Assembly: GCF_900172375.1 (NCBI RefSeq)
Contig: NZ_FWFS01000004.1
Coordinates: 186,001 to 250,000 of the forward strand
Direction of reading: 5' to 3'
Source: Aquimixticola soesokkakensis
Lineage (GTDB): Bacteria; Pseudomonadota; Alphaproteobacteria; Rhodobacterales; Rhodobacteraceae
DNA: 64,000 nucleotides
Position numbers and translations under genes: made by a program. The notes under the pieces were generated by a model. That model made no database searches. It was not told the origin of the DNA and saw only the letters and a list, made by a program, of their open reading frames with translations. Shown here piece after piece: positions 6,978-18,942 of the stretch (positions within the stretch are counted from its first letter, which is position 1; the number at the start of each line of letters is the position of its first letter).

Positions 6978-9419
6978 CTACCTCAGATAGAGCTGGGCAA
7001 GGGTATCGGACAAATCCGACACGTCCTGCGCAATCTCGGCAAAGGTTTGCGAAGACATATCTGCGACTTTGCGCACTGCCAGACCGGCTTGCAAGGCCAG
7101 AGCGGCGCGATGTGCATCGTTCATCTCGCCGGCGTCGGGCGGGTACAATTTGCTGACCTGCTCCAGCACACGGTCCAGCTGGAACTGGATCGAGCGCGGG
7201 TTCAACCCGTCCAGCGCCAAAAGATCAATCACCGAAGCGCGGTTGGTCATCGTCTGGTAGCGGCGGCGATGCGTCATCACGCTATCGCCCACCTCGACCA
7301 GCATATCCAGCGCATCCTCCCCCGCCTCGTGGCCTGCAAACTGTGCCATCGCCTGCGCCAGACCGCTTGCACGCTCCATCGCGCGCCCGATGGTCAGGAA
7401 CCGCCAGCCGGTAAAGCGGTACATGTTTTCCTGCACCAGCCCCGCAAACCCCGACAATCCGCGCAGCAGCCGCCCCAGCGCCTGCGCGGTCTGATCGCCC
7501 GCAGGCGTCCCCGTGAGGTCGCGCGCCAGAACATCCAGATCATGCAGCGCATCCCACCCGTCGGTCGAAAACCGGTCGCGCAGATGCGAGGCATTGGTCA
7601 GCGCCAGCCCGAGCGTCGCCGTGAGCTGCGGTGAAATGCCCGCTTGCGGATCGGTGATGCCGTAGCCTTTGAGGTACTCGGCCAGCGCCTGTAACAACGG
7701 GCCTTCCGCCGCATCCTGCGCACGGCCATGATAAGCGCGCATCAGGCGCATGGCGCCCTCCGCCCGCTCCACATAGCGCCCCAGCCAGAACAGGTGATCG
7801 GCAGCGCGCGACGGCAGCGCCCCGGGCAGGCGGCGGATGTAATCCTCGTCTTTGGGGGCCAGGCTGACCTTGGTGTCGACCGGCGTGTCGCCCACCACCC
7901 AGACATCGGCCACCCGCCCGCCTTTTTGCAGACCGATCGCACGCGCATCCGTCGCGCTGCCAATGCGGGCATAGCCTCCGGGCATGGCCTTCCACCCCTG
8001 CGCCGTGCGCACCATATAGACCCGCAAGGTCATCGGGCGCGGCACCAGTTTGCCGTCGACAACCGCAGGCGTGGTCGACAGTTTGACCGCCTCCTGCCCC
8101 ACCAGATGCGCGCCCTCGGTCTCAAGCAGATGGTCAACCGCATCCAGCGCACCGGAACGGACCTTTTCCCCAAGAAAGGTCGATTGGTCGCTTTCATACA
8201 GCAGGGATGTGGCCATCGACGGCCCGATCATCATCTTTTCGGCATTGGCGCGCACGAAATCGCGTTCGGTTTTCTGGCCGCACCACCATGTTGCGATATT
8301 GGGCAGGGTCAAAGACTCGCCGCGCAGTGCCTCGCACATGCGCGGCATGAAAGCCAGCAAGGCCCGGGTTTCCAACACCCCTGCCCCCGGCGCGTTGATC
8401 ATCGTGAGGTTCCCCGCCCGCAGCGCGCCCAGCAATCCGGGCGAGCCAATGGCCGATCTGCCATCCAGTTCCAACGGGTCGACGAATCCGGCGTCCATCC
8501 TGCGCCACAACACCGACACGGGTTTCAATCCGGCCACGGTGCGGATCATCGCCTGCCCGTTTTCCACCGTCAGATCCCCGCCTTCCAGCAGGTGGAACCC
8601 GAGGTAGCGCGCGATATAGGCGTGCTCGAAATAGGTGTCATTCAGCGCGCCGGGCGACAGGATGCCCACACGCGGGGCCTCCGCCGTCGTCAGCCCTTGC
8701 AACGTATTGCGAAAGGCACTGAAAAATTCCGCCAGCCGGTGCACATTGCCGCGGTTGAACTGCTCTGAAAATACCCGTGTTGCGGCAAAGCGGTTTTCCA
8801 GCGCGAAGCCCGCCCCCGAGGGCGCTTGCGTGCGGTCGCCCAAGACCCACCATTTGCCATTCGGGCCGCGCCCCAATTCAAAGGCGACGAAATGCAGGAA
8901 ATTGCCGGACTGCGGTTTGTAGCCCACCATCGGGCGCAGCCATTCGGGGCTTTGCGCGATCAGGCTGGCGGGTAAAATCCCGTCTGACGCCAAGCGCCCC
9001 GCGCCGTAGAGATCGGCCATGATCGCTTCCAGAAGATCGGCGCGCTGGCACAGCCCCTGTTCGATGTCGTCCCAATCGGACTGGCTGATCAGCACCGGCA
9101 CATGGCTGAGCGGCCAGTCGCGGATCGCGCCGCCCTCTTCACCGTATTGCCGGAAAAACACCCCCGCATCGCGCAGATACTGATCGCCGCGTTGGTAGCG
9201 TTCCTCGCGCTCGGCCTCGGTCATCGCGGCAAAGCCGCTCAGAAAATCCCGCCAGAGGGCGCGCGGCTTGCCGCTGGCATCCATCATCTCATCGGTGACG
9301 CCCGCAAGCGGTTGGTATCCCGTCAAAAGATCGGCAAGCCGTGCCGCTGCGGCCTCGGCCTGCGACAGATCGGGCCGCGCCTCTGGCGACGTGGTCGTGT
9401 CTTTCTCTGCGCCGCTCAT
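6978..9419 (-). CDS. Circularly permuted ATP-grasp protein fused to an alpha-E domain
   Basis: 813 residues. The first ~510 residues match the circularly permuted type 2 ATP-grasp family (COG2308): blocks around GVFFRQYGEEGG, HAYIARYLGFHLLEGGDL and LVGQEAVKLSTTPAVVDGKL are visible. From about residue 515 (LPSRAADHLFWLGRYVERAE) to the end is the all-helical alpha-E domain (COG2307). In many genomes these are two separate adjacent genes; here they are one polypeptide. ATP-grasp enzymes join a carboxylate to an amine using ATP, so a peptide or amide ligase is inferred. It lies between the two transglutaminase genes of the locus and is 178 bp downstream of the large one. Confidence 0.9.
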   Translation of the reverse strand: MSGAEKDTTTSPEARPDLSQAEAAAARLADLLTGYQPLAGVTDEMMDASGKPRALWRDFLSGFAAMTEAEREERYQRGDQYLRDAGVFFRQYGEEGGAIRDWPLSHVPVLISQSDWDDIEQGLCQRADLLEAIMADLYGAGRLASDGILPASLIAQSPEWLRPMVGYKPQSGNFLHFVAFELGRGPNGKWWVLGDRTQAPSGAGFALENRFAATRVFSEQFNRGNVHRLAEFFSAFRNTLQGLTTAEAPRVGILSPGALNDTYFEHAYIARYLGFHLLEGGDLTVENGQAMIRTVAGLKPVSVLWRRMDAGFVDPLELDGRSAIGSPGLLGALRAGNLTMINAPGAGVLETRALLAFMPRMCEALRGESLTLPNIATWWCGQKTERDFVRANAEKMMIGPSMATSLLYESDQSTFLGEKVRSGALDAVDHLLETEGAHLVGQEAVKLSTTPAVVDGKLVPRPMTLRVYMVRTAQGWKAMPGGYARIGSATDARAIGLQKGGRVADVWVVGDTPVDTKVSLAPKDEDYIRRLPGALPSRAADHLFWLGRYVERAEGAMRLMRAYHGRAQDAAEGPLLQALAEYLKGYGITDPQAGISPQLTATLGLALTNASHLRDRFSTDGWDALHDLDVLARDLTGTPAGDQTAQALGRLLRGLSGFAGLVQENMYRFTGWRFLTIGRAMERASGLAQAMAQFAGHEAGEDALDMLVEVGDSVMTHRRRYQTMTNRASVIDLLALDGLNPRSIQFQLDRVLEQVSKLYPPDAGEMNDAHRAALALQAGLAVRKVADMSSQTFAEIAQDVSDLSDTLAQLYLR

Positions 9420-9597
9420 CCTATCCCCTGCCTTGATCTCGCTGCATCGCCGCCCCGCAACACCGTAAACACCCGCAGCCGGAATTTCCAGCAGCGGGCG
9501 CTGTGCGGTCGCACTGTCTTACCCCGTTTGGGTCGAGACGACAGGCCGTCTTTTGGGCAGGTGTCAGCCCCAAGCCTGCGCCCTGAACAGGGTCGGG

Positions 9598-12972
<3,375 letters not shown>

Positions 12973-13200
12973 TTTGCGCCGCTCTGCCTTCGCCTGATGT
13001 GGCCAGCCAGACGCCCGCCACTTACCCCTTTGTGGCACCTCTGAGCAGGAAAGGGAAATGCAGTGGACGTGATCGCGGCGCAACTTTGCGCCGCCCCGCG
13101 ACAGATGCATGGTTTTTCAGCAAGCGTTGATCAGCGGGAGGTGGCGCGCGACGCGTTCAGGCGCAGCTTTCAGGCGCGGCTTTTAGGCACGCCGCCGTGA

Positions 13201-13230
13201 CAGGCGTTGTGGCAGGCGTTGTGGCAGGCG
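13201..13230 (+). repeat. 12-bp tandem repeat downstream of the GGDEF gene
   Basis: CAGGCGTTGTGG occurs at 13201-13212 and 13213-13224, with a partial third copy to 13230. Degenerate TTCAGGCGC units precede it from about 13157. It lies just past the stop of the GGDEF gene (13238). Confidence 0.7.
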
Positions 13231-13237
13231 CCCAAGC

Positions 13238-14293
13238 CTATCCCAAACGCCCCGCCTGCTGGCCCGCGCGATCTGCGGGCGGCCCGAGGGGCGCCCCCTT
13301 GGCCTCCTGCCCCACCGCGGGATCATGCACGGAAACGCAGGCGCGCCCTTTGTCTTTTGACAAATACAGCGCCGCATCGGCATCCGCGAGCATGCGCGCC
13401 ACATCCGGCGTGTCGTAGAAATCCGAGGTCGTGATGCCGATCGAGCCGGAAATCCGGCACTGCGCATCCTCCCAGATCGTGGGCACTTCGAGGCGTTCAA
13501 TGATCCGCTCTGCGGTTTTCACCAACCGCGACACCTCTGTGAACCGGTTGAAAATCAGAACAAATTCATCGCCCCCAACCCGAGCGGCCATATCATCGCC
13601 GCGGGTTTCTTCCGACAAAATACGCCCCACGGTTTGCAACACAGCATCGCCCGCCGCATGGCCATAGGTGTCATTCACCGATTTGAAATAATCCAGATCA
13701 ATGTGCATCAGACCGAAACGCACCTTGCTGGAGGTCATGCGCTCCATCACGTGATCCATCGCGCGGCGATTTTTCAGCCCGGTCAGCGTGTCGGTATAGG
13801 CCTGTTCCTCGGCAGCGATCTTCGCCCCCTGCAGACGGGCATTCAGCTGTTTGGTTTCTTCGAGGACCGCCGATTTCGCTTCAACAAGATAGAGCATTTC
13901 GATGGCCATTTCCGTGGCCGCGAAATCGGCCGAATTCAGCTCATAGTCTGTCACGGCATCCACGACGGACAAGCCAAAGGACAGGTTGATCAAAATGTCG
14001 GACGAGCCGAGAACGGGCACCGCGATGCCTTTCAGGCTGGTTTTGGGCGGATCACAAAACACCAGATGCAGCTTTTGGTTGAGCGGGATGAAACTCTCCT
14101 CGCCAGTCGGGTCCCGACGCGAGCGGCGCACGGTGAACAGGGTAGAAAACGCCTGCCCTGCCAGCGGCCCCTCGCGCAGCTTGGACATCGTCGGCCCTGC
14201 GCGGCGAATCGTGCCACAGGCAGACACCAAAAGGTGCATCGGCATCAAGGTGTCGAGCACCGAATTCGTCATGGTCAAAGGCTGTCGTGTCAT
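13238..14293 (-). CDS. Diguanylate cyclase with H-NOX-associated N-terminal domain
   Basis: 351 residues. The N-terminal region (about 12-110) looks like the PAS-like HNOBA domain that pairs with H-NOX proteins. It is followed by a predicted signalling helix/coiled coil (about 120-166, with NARLQGAKIAAEEQ) and a GGDEF domain (about 168-320). The active site GGDEF is at 240-244, with the substrate block DLDYFKSVNDTYGH intact. An RxxD inhibitory site (Arg231-Asp234) lies five residues before it, so product inhibition by c-di-GMP is likely. The start overlaps the stop of the H-NOX-like gene by 4 bp (ATGA), which implies coupled translation. Predicted to be soluble. Confidence 0.92.
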   Translation of the reverse strand: MTRQPLTMTNSVLDTLMPMHLLVSACGTIRRAGPTMSKLREGPLAGQAFSTLFTVRRSRRDPTGEESFIPLNQKLHLVFCDPPKTSLKGIAVPVLGSSDILINLSFGLSVVDAVTDYELNSADFAATEMAIEMLYLVEAKSAVLEETKQLNARLQGAKIAAEEQAYTDTLTGLKNRRAMDHVMERMTSSKVRFGLMHIDLDYFKSVNDTYGHAAGDAVLQTVGRILSEETRGDDMAARVGGDEFVLIFNRFTEVSRLVKTAERIIERLEVPTIWEDAQCRISGSIGITTSDFYDTPDVARMLADADAALYLSKDKGRACVSVHDPAVGQEAKGAPLGPPADRAGQQAGRLG

Positions 14294-14880
14294 GCGCCCT
14301 GCCTCGCCGCCAGATCAAAACTGCGCCCTTCTGCAAAGGAGGCTTCGAGCAGGAAGACCTCGATGCGTTCCACGGTTCCCTCGCGCGCACCGCGTTCCAG
14401 ATAGACCAGCGCGCCGTAGTCATCGGCCATCGTGCGCAGCACCCCCATCACCGCATAGATATACCCCGGCTGACTAAAGTCGACGCCGATGGAAAATGCG
14501 CCCGGTGCCGTTTCTTCCACCGTCAGATTAGGGATTTCGATATCGGCAAGCGCGAGCTGTGCGCGGCCCTTCAAGTCATTGAGAGAATATAGAAATTCTT
14601 CGAATGTTTCCCCGCCAAAGCGCAGCAGCCGGCGCAGGGATTCCGTATTGGGATGGGTCACAAGATAGGTGCCGATATCCTCAAGGATCACATCCGCAGG
14701 CTTGCCCAGCGTCTTGCAGGCGCTTTCGATCACCGCCACAGTGACGCTGTCAGGGTAGACGAACATCGCCTCGAAATCGTTGAAGCCGATATTGGATGTT
14801 TCAACCACAGTGCTCCATGTCGCGCTCCCGTAGGTATCGCGCAAGAAACATTGGATCGCCCTATTTACCAAGCCGTGCAT
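14290..14880 (-). CDS. H-NOX-like sensor lacking the heme ligands
   Basis: 196 residues. The start MHGLVNRAIQCFLRDTYG, the block VLEDIGTYLV and RRLLRFGGETFEEFLYSLNDL match the H-NOX (heme nitric oxide/oxygen) fold along its length. However, the position of the proximal heme histidine (the H in DEFHLQL/DEIHARV of classical members) is Lys104 (NDLKGRAQ). The heme-propionate motif YxSxR is DFSQP (134-138), so Tyr and Arg are also replaced. Heme binding in the usual way is therefore unlikely. It is the first gene of a two-gene unit with the GGDEF cyclase (ATGA overlap), so it probably still controls that enzyme through protein contact, with an unknown signal. Confidence 0.85.
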   Translation of the reverse strand: MHGLVNRAIQCFLRDTYGSATWSTVVETSNIGFNDFEAMFVYPDSVTVAVIESACKTLGKPADVILEDIGTYLVTHPNTESLRRLLRFGGETFEEFLYSLNDLKGRAQLALADIEIPNLTVEETAPGAFSIGVDFSQPGYIYAVMGVLRTMADDYGALVYLERGAREGTVERIEVFLLEASFAEGRSFDLAARQGA

Positions 14881-15023
14881 AGCACCTCTAACCTTAAGTC
14901 TGGGGTGACGCTACGCGACAGGCATTAACATTCTCTCAACAGCGCCGGGATCCGGGGCGGGTGTTTGCACGATTGTCCGCATTCCGGTCAGGGTCAACCA
15001 ACGGGAAAGGCATATCTTTCTAT

Positions 15024-15046
15024 AAAACTGACGCCCTACCGCGTCA
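15024..15046 (-). terminator. Possible terminator overlapping the HAD gene stop
   Basis: On the minus strand TGACGC pairs with GCGTCA across a short loop that contains the gene's TAG stop, followed by GTTTTA. The T-run is short. Confidence 0.4.
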
Positions 15047-15731
15047 AAAAATCCGGCAGATCCGCAATAGAAGGCAGCACCGCATCCGCATAGGGCGCAA
15101 GATCGCTGGCGCGCGCGGGACCACTCAGAACGCCGAGCGTGCGAAACCCTGCCGCGCGCCCCGCTTTGAGGTCATGCAAACTGTCGCCCACCATCAGGCA
15201 GGTCGCGGGGATCGCGCCGGTTTTCACCGCAAAGGCGCTGACCATTCCCGGCGCAGGTTTGGCCCCGAAGCCGCTGTCATAGCCCGCGATGAAGTCGAAG
15301 TGCGCGGTGATCTGCGCGGCGTCCAACTGGCGGCGTGCAGGGGCCTCGCCGTCATTCGTCGCCACGCCCAAGGCAAAGCCGCGCGCCCGCAACTGCGCCA
15401 TCAGCGGGCGCAGCGGGGTCACCGGAACGGCGCGTACCTGCGCGGCCGCCGCAACCATCCGCGCTTCGATCTGCGCCACGCTCTGCCCTTGCAGCGCGGG
15501 TGCCAGAACCGCTGCCGTCTCGCGAGCCGTCCCCGCGATGGCGACAGAGCGGCGCTCGAAACACATCCGCTGCGCATCAAAGCCCACCAGCGTCCCGAGC
15601 TGCGCGGCCAACCCCGCGTCTCCCTGTGCCAATCCGAGCAGCATCTCCTGCGCCCACGGCGCCCAAGTTGCTGTAAAGTCGAACAAAGTGCCGTCTTTGT
15701 CGAACAGGATACCCGCAATTCCGTCCATCAT
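15036..15731 (-). CDS. HAD-family phosphatase (phosphoglycolate phosphatase-like)
   Basis: 231 residues from the ATG at 15731; a second ATG directly after it (15728) is equally possible. HAD motifs: motif I DKDGTLFD with Asp11 and Asp13, motif II VATND, motif III Lys in GAKPAPG, and motif IV VGDSLHDL. A helical cap domain lies between motifs I and II, as in Gph-like enzymes, so it probably hydrolyses a small phosphorylated metabolite. No membrane or signal segments. It is divergent from the MarR gene with 65 bp between the two starts. The exact substrate cannot be read from sequence. Confidence 0.88.
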   Translation of the reverse strand: MMDGIAGILFDKDGTLFDFTATWAPWAQEMLLGLAQGDAGLAAQLGTLVGFDAQRMCFERRSVAIAGTARETAAVLAPALQGQSVAQIEARMVAAAAQVRAVPVTPLRPLMAQLRARGFALGVATNDGEAPARRQLDAAQITAHFDFIAGYDSGFGAKPAPGMVSAFAVKTGAIPATCLMVGDSLHDLKAGRAAGFRTLGVLSGPARASDLAPYADAVLPSIADLPDFLTR

Positions 15732-15760
15732 GCCCCGCCTTTCGCGCCCCAAGCAGGCAC

Positions 15761-15796
15761 GTTGACAACGAAACGGGCACAGAGGACAAAGTCAAC
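15761..15796. promoter_or_regulatory. Possible operator between HAD and marR genes
   Basis: GTTGAC (15761-15766) and GTCAAC (15791-15796) form a widely spaced inverted repeat ending at the marR start codon. It could be a regulator site, or the first arm could serve as a -35 element (TTGACA). Confidence 0.3.
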
Positions 15797-16261
15797 ATGA
15801 CCCAAAACAAAGCCCTCCCGCCCTACCGGCTGCATCAATCGCTGGCCTATCACATGTCCGTGGCCGCCCGCGTGCAGGAAAAGCGGCTGGACGACGGGTT
15901 GAAAACCCTCGGCCTCACGCGCACCACCTGGTGCGTGTTGCTCGCGGTCGGGGTTGAAGGATTGCAACAGCCCTCCGAGATCGCGCTGTTTGTCGGCATC
16001 GACCGCACGGCCACCTCCCGCGCCCTGCGCCAGATGGAAACGGCAGGGTTGATCGCGCGCTCCTCGGGCGCTGCGGACCGGCGCACGACCGACGTCATTC
16101 TGACCGACAAGGGCTGCGACACCCTTGCACAGGGCACGCCGATTGCCATGGACAACAACGCCGGACTGGACGCGCTGCTCAGCGCCAAGGAAAAGGCCGA
16201 GCTTCTGCGCTTGTTGGGGATACTCAAAGCCCGCGATCCACAGTCCTTGCCGCGTCTTTAG
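15797..16261 (+). CDS. MarR-family transcriptional regulator
   Basis: 154 residues with the winged-helix MarR layout: N-terminal dimerisation helix (residues 8-35), helix-turn-helix about 55-80 (QQPSEIALFVGIDRTATSRALRQME) and wing with the conserved DRRTTDVILTDKG (about 95-107). It controls an unknown regulon, perhaps including the divergent HAD gene. The site AGAGG lies 11 bp before the start. A C-terminal helix closes the dimer interface. No ligand can be inferred. Confidence 0.9.
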   Translation: MTQNKALPPYRLHQSLAYHMSVAARVQEKRLDDGLKTLGLTRTTWCVLLAVGVEGLQQPSEIALFVGIDRTATSRALRQMETAGLIARSSGAADRRTTDVILTDKGCDTLAQGTPIAMDNNAGLDALLSAKEKAELLRLLGILKARDPQSLPRL

Positions 16262-16264
16262 CGC

Positions 16265-16543
16265 CTAGGTCCAGTGAAATTCGGCCCCGCCCGGAAGCGC
16301 CAGCCGTGCGCGCATCGGCGCATCGCTGGCCTGCCCCGTCGCGCGACAAAAATCGCGCACCCAGTCGTCATTCATCAAAATGAACTCAAGCACGGCGCCA
16401 AGGAACTCCGGTTCCAGGGCGCGGCTGCGCAAATCCTCGATCGAAGCACCGCTTGAGCCCATAAAAACAGGCAAAAGCTCCTCGTTTCCCGCAAGCCATC
16501 CCAGAGCTTGTAGACCGATCGTCTCGGCGGTTTCTTGCTGCAT
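16265..16543 (-). CDS. DUF3572 family protein
   Basis: 92 residues from the ATG at 16543 (AAAGGG 6 bp upstream); the frame is open a little further upstream but the family begins MQQETAETI. Blocks LQALGWLAG and LGAVLEFILMNDDWVRDFC match DUF3572, a small alphaproteobacterial family of unknown function. It is probably cytoplasmic and helical. It converges with marR (3 bp between the genes) and diverges from the pleD-like gene with about 200 bp between starts, a gene order I associate with pleD in this group. Confidence 0.8.
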   Translation of the reverse strand: MQQETAETIGLQALGWLAGNEELLPVFMGSSGASIEDLRSRALEPEFLGAVLEFILMNDDWVRDFCRATGQASDAPMRARLALPGGAEFHWT

Positions 16544-16744
16544 GTTATGCCCTTTGCTGAGGGGTGGAAACGCTTTGTTAACCTTTCTCAACGATCAATG
16601 GATGAAACAAGTCGAATACGACGCATTTTTTATGCTCGAACGCGGGGCACCACGCAGGGAAACCAAAGCGCGGTCCGCATGGAGCCCTGAGAAGCGACAG
16701 GCGTTTTCGATGCGGACGTGGACGATTTTGCCAATGAGGGTGCA

Positions 16745-18154
16745 ATGCCAGGGCGGATATTGATTGCAGATGATGTTGCGACCAATCGCATCGTAATGAA
16801 GGTCAAGCTGAGCGCGGCCTTTTACGAGGTGTCGCAGGCAATCAACGGCCACGACACGCTGGCGATGGCGCGCGCGACAATTCCCGATCTGATCATTCTG
16901 GACATGACGCTGGGCGACATGAGCGCGCCCGAAGTCTGTCTACAGCTCAAGGCCGATCCGGTGACCGCCGCGATTCCCGTGATCATCGCCACTGCGCGCA
17001 GCGATACCGAAACCAAACTGACGGCGCTGCAAGCGGGCGCGGATGAATTTCTCACCAAGCCGCTGGACGAAATGACCCTGCTGGCCCGGGTGCGCAACCT
17101 CTTGCGCAGTCGCGCCACCTCTGACGAGCTTGCGCGCCGCGACGCCACCGCACGCGAACTGGGCTTTGCCGAAATGCCGACGGCCTTTACCCGCAAGGGG
17201 CGCATTGCCTTGGTGGGGCGCGAAACCGATGATGCGCTGACATGGCGCGCGGGGCTGCGCGGCATGATCAGCGACACCATCGAAGTGATCCCGCATGATC
17301 GGGTCCTGGAACTGGCCGCCGAAGGTCAAGCCGCCGATATATATGTCATTTCATCCGACCTACCGGACCCCGGCGCCGGGCTGCGCCTGTTGTCGGAACT
17401 GCGCTCACGCGAGAATACCCGCTTTTGTGCGACCGTCATCGTGCATGAAATGGCTGATCGCAACAGTGCGATCATGGCGCTGGATCTCGGTGCAAACGAC
17501 CTGATCACCCGCGGCTTTGACCCCGAAGAAATGGCCATCCGGCTGCGCGCGCAGATGAAGCGCAAGATTGAAACCGACCGGCTGCGCGCCTCGGTCGAGG
17601 ACGGCTATCGACTGGCAATCGTTGACCCGCTTACCGGCCTCTACAACCGGCGCTACGCCCTGCCGCATCTGAAGAAACTTGCCCGCGAAAGCGAAGCCAA
17701 CTACCGCCCCTTCGCGCTGATGCTCGTGGATATCGACAAATTCAAGGTCGTCAATGACACGCTTGGACACGCGGCGGGGGATGACGTGCTGCAACAGGTC
17801 GCCCAGCGTTTGCAGAACGGATTGCGCAGCATGGATCTGATTGCGCGCATCGGCGGCGAAGAATTTCTTGTTGCCATGCCCGCAACCAGTCTGGTCGATG
17901 CCCGCCGCGCCGCAGAACGTCTGCGCGAAGTGATTTCGTCGCGCCCCTTTGACTATGGCCTGCGCAACGGCGCGTCCGGCGAGGGCGCCATCGGCCAGAC
18001 CCATGTGACCGTGTCCATCGGGTTGGTGATGGGCGGGGATACCGGCCCCCAGGCGCCCACCCTCGACGAACTGATGAGCGCGGCGGACCGCGCGCTTTAT
18101 GCCTCCAAAGCCGAAGGTCGCAATCAGGTCACACTGGGCTGTTACGCCGCCTAG
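16745..18154 (+). CDS. pleD: PleD-type response regulator diguanylate cyclase
   Basis: 469 residues. The first receiver domain (1-120) has Asp9/Asp10, phospho-acceptor Asp53 (LIILDMT) and Lys105 (LTKPLD). A second, degenerate receiver (about 150-275) lacks a clear acceptor. The GGDEF domain (about 285-469) has the active site GGEEF at 370-374 and the inhibitory RxxD at 361-364. Phosphorylation should drive dimerisation and c-di-GMP synthesis, as in Caulobacter PleD, which controls the motile-to-sessile switch. The start at 16745 is chosen for the GAGGG 4 bp upstream; a GTG at 16718 is in frame. Confidence 0.92.
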   Translation: MPGRILIADDVATNRIVMKVKLSAAFYEVSQAINGHDTLAMARATIPDLIILDMTLGDMSAPEVCLQLKADPVTAAIPVIIATARSDTETKLTALQAGADEFLTKPLDEMTLLARVRNLLRSRATSDELARRDATARELGFAEMPTAFTRKGRIALVGRETDDALTWRAGLRGMISDTIEVIPHDRVLELAAEGQAADIYVISSDLPDPGAGLRLLSELRSRENTRFCATVIVHEMADRNSAIMALDLGANDLITRGFDPEEMAIRLRAQMKRKIETDRLRASVEDGYRLAIVDPLTGLYNRRYALPHLKKLARESEANYRPFALMLVDIDKFKVVNDTLGHAAGDDVLQQVAQRLQNGLRSMDLIARIGGEEFLVAMPATSLVDARRAAERLREVISSRPFDYGLRNGASGEGAIGQTHVTVSIGLVMGGDTGPQAPTLDELMSAADRALYASKAEGRNQVTLGCYAA

Positions 18155-18197
18155 AACCGCCCGCAGCCCATCTCGCGCCCCCCAGCCCGCAGGCCAT

Positions 18198-18228
18198 AAA
18201 AAAACCGCCCGAAAGTCGGGGCGGTTTT
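18198..18228 (+). terminator. Terminator of pleD
   Basis: AAAACCGCCCGA pairs with TCGGGGCGGTTTT across a short loop with one bulge. The downstream arm is the first of four tandem 17-bp units. Confidence 0.75.
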
Positions 18229-18280
18229 CGAGTCGGGGTGGCTTTCAAGTCGGGGCAGTTCTCAAGTCAGGGCGGTTTTC
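18213..18280 (+). repeat. Four tandem 17-bp repeats of a terminator arm
   Basis: Units at 18213-18229, 18230-18246, 18247-18263 and 18264-18280 share AAGTCGGGGCGGTTTTC with 1-4 changes each. The 3' arm of the pleD terminator has been copied three extra times, while the 5' arm is single. The minus-strand sensor gene ends 40 bp further on. Confidence 0.9.
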
Positions 18281-18319
18281 ACTGTCCATAACCGGTGACT
18301 TGGGCAACCGCCGCCTGGA

Positions 18320-18940
18320 TCAGTTCCTTGCGTCGGGTTGTTCGGGCCGCTCGAACCCCTCTTTGTCAAACCCGCTTTTGCCGCCTTTACCAGCGTCACG
18401 TTTGTTCAAATCGCGCGGCGGGTTGGCGATCACACTCTCCAGCCGGGCCGTAAAATCGACGCGCTGCGCCTCGCTCATGCTGTCCACATGGGCGACAAGC
18501 GACTGCACACCGGCGGCTTGCCACGCGCGCAGCTCGTCCAACTGGCTGTCCAGCGCCGCCTCAAAAACCTCCGGCGCGAACGGCTCGCGTTGCAGGGCCC
18601 CCAGCACCTCGGAAAAATGATCCTCGATGCGGGTCCGCATCTGCGACGGCGACCCGACACGCCGCACGAAATCGCGACCAATAGTCTTGCGGTCGCTGTC
18701 ATCGAGCGCCGCAAGATAGGGCCCAAAGCCGATATCGCGCGCGCCCATCATCCGGCCGCCGCTGACATCGCGGTCAGGCGGGCCGCGCAACACCGCACCA
18801 GCCACAAGCCCCACAACCGCCAGATTCAGCGCCAAAGACACCGCAAGAACGCCCCTGCGCCAACGCAGGCGCCGCTTGGGGGGCGTCCCACCGCTTTGCG
18901 GGTCCGGGGAGGCCACATTTTGCTCCGTATCGCGCGCCAT
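18320..18940 (-). CDS. Membrane-anchored periplasmic heavy-metal-sensor-like protein (CnrX/ZraP type)
   Basis: 206 residues. A cytoplasmic N-terminus (1-28, Arg-rich RRLRWRR), one membrane segment (about 29-51) and a helical periplasmic domain (about 65-175) of the CpxP/ZraP/CnrX kind, then a charged tail. The periplasmic part contains H151xxxM155, the same spacing as the metal ligands His119/Met123 in CnrX. The other CnrX ligands are not obvious, so metal binding is unproven. It is the third gene of a sigma factor-membrane protein-sensor unit, starting 2 bp after the preceding stop. It probably senses a periplasmic signal and controls release of the sigma factor. Confidence 0.75.
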   Translation of the reverse strand: MARDTEQNVASPDPQSGGTPPKRRLRWRRGVLAVSLALNLAVVGLVAGAVLRGPPDRDVSGGRMMGARDIGFGPYLAALDDSDRKTIGRDFVRRVGSPSQMRTRIEDHFSEVLGALQREPFAPEVFEAALDSQLDELRAWQAAGVQSLVAHVDSMSEAQRVDFTARLESVIANPPRDLNKRDAGKGGKSGFDKEGFERPEQPDARN

Positions 18941-18942
18941 AG

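Noticed and set aside
15762-15797. Leaderless marR transcript (TTGACA, 17 bp, GACAAA just before the ATG)
   Set aside because: The -10 box is poor and a ribosome site AGAGG is present, so a normal leader is more likely.
16602-16763. Short plus-strand frame (MKQVEYDAFF...) between the DUF3572 gene and pleD
   Set aside because: Poor ribosome site, overlaps the pleD start and does not resemble any family I know.
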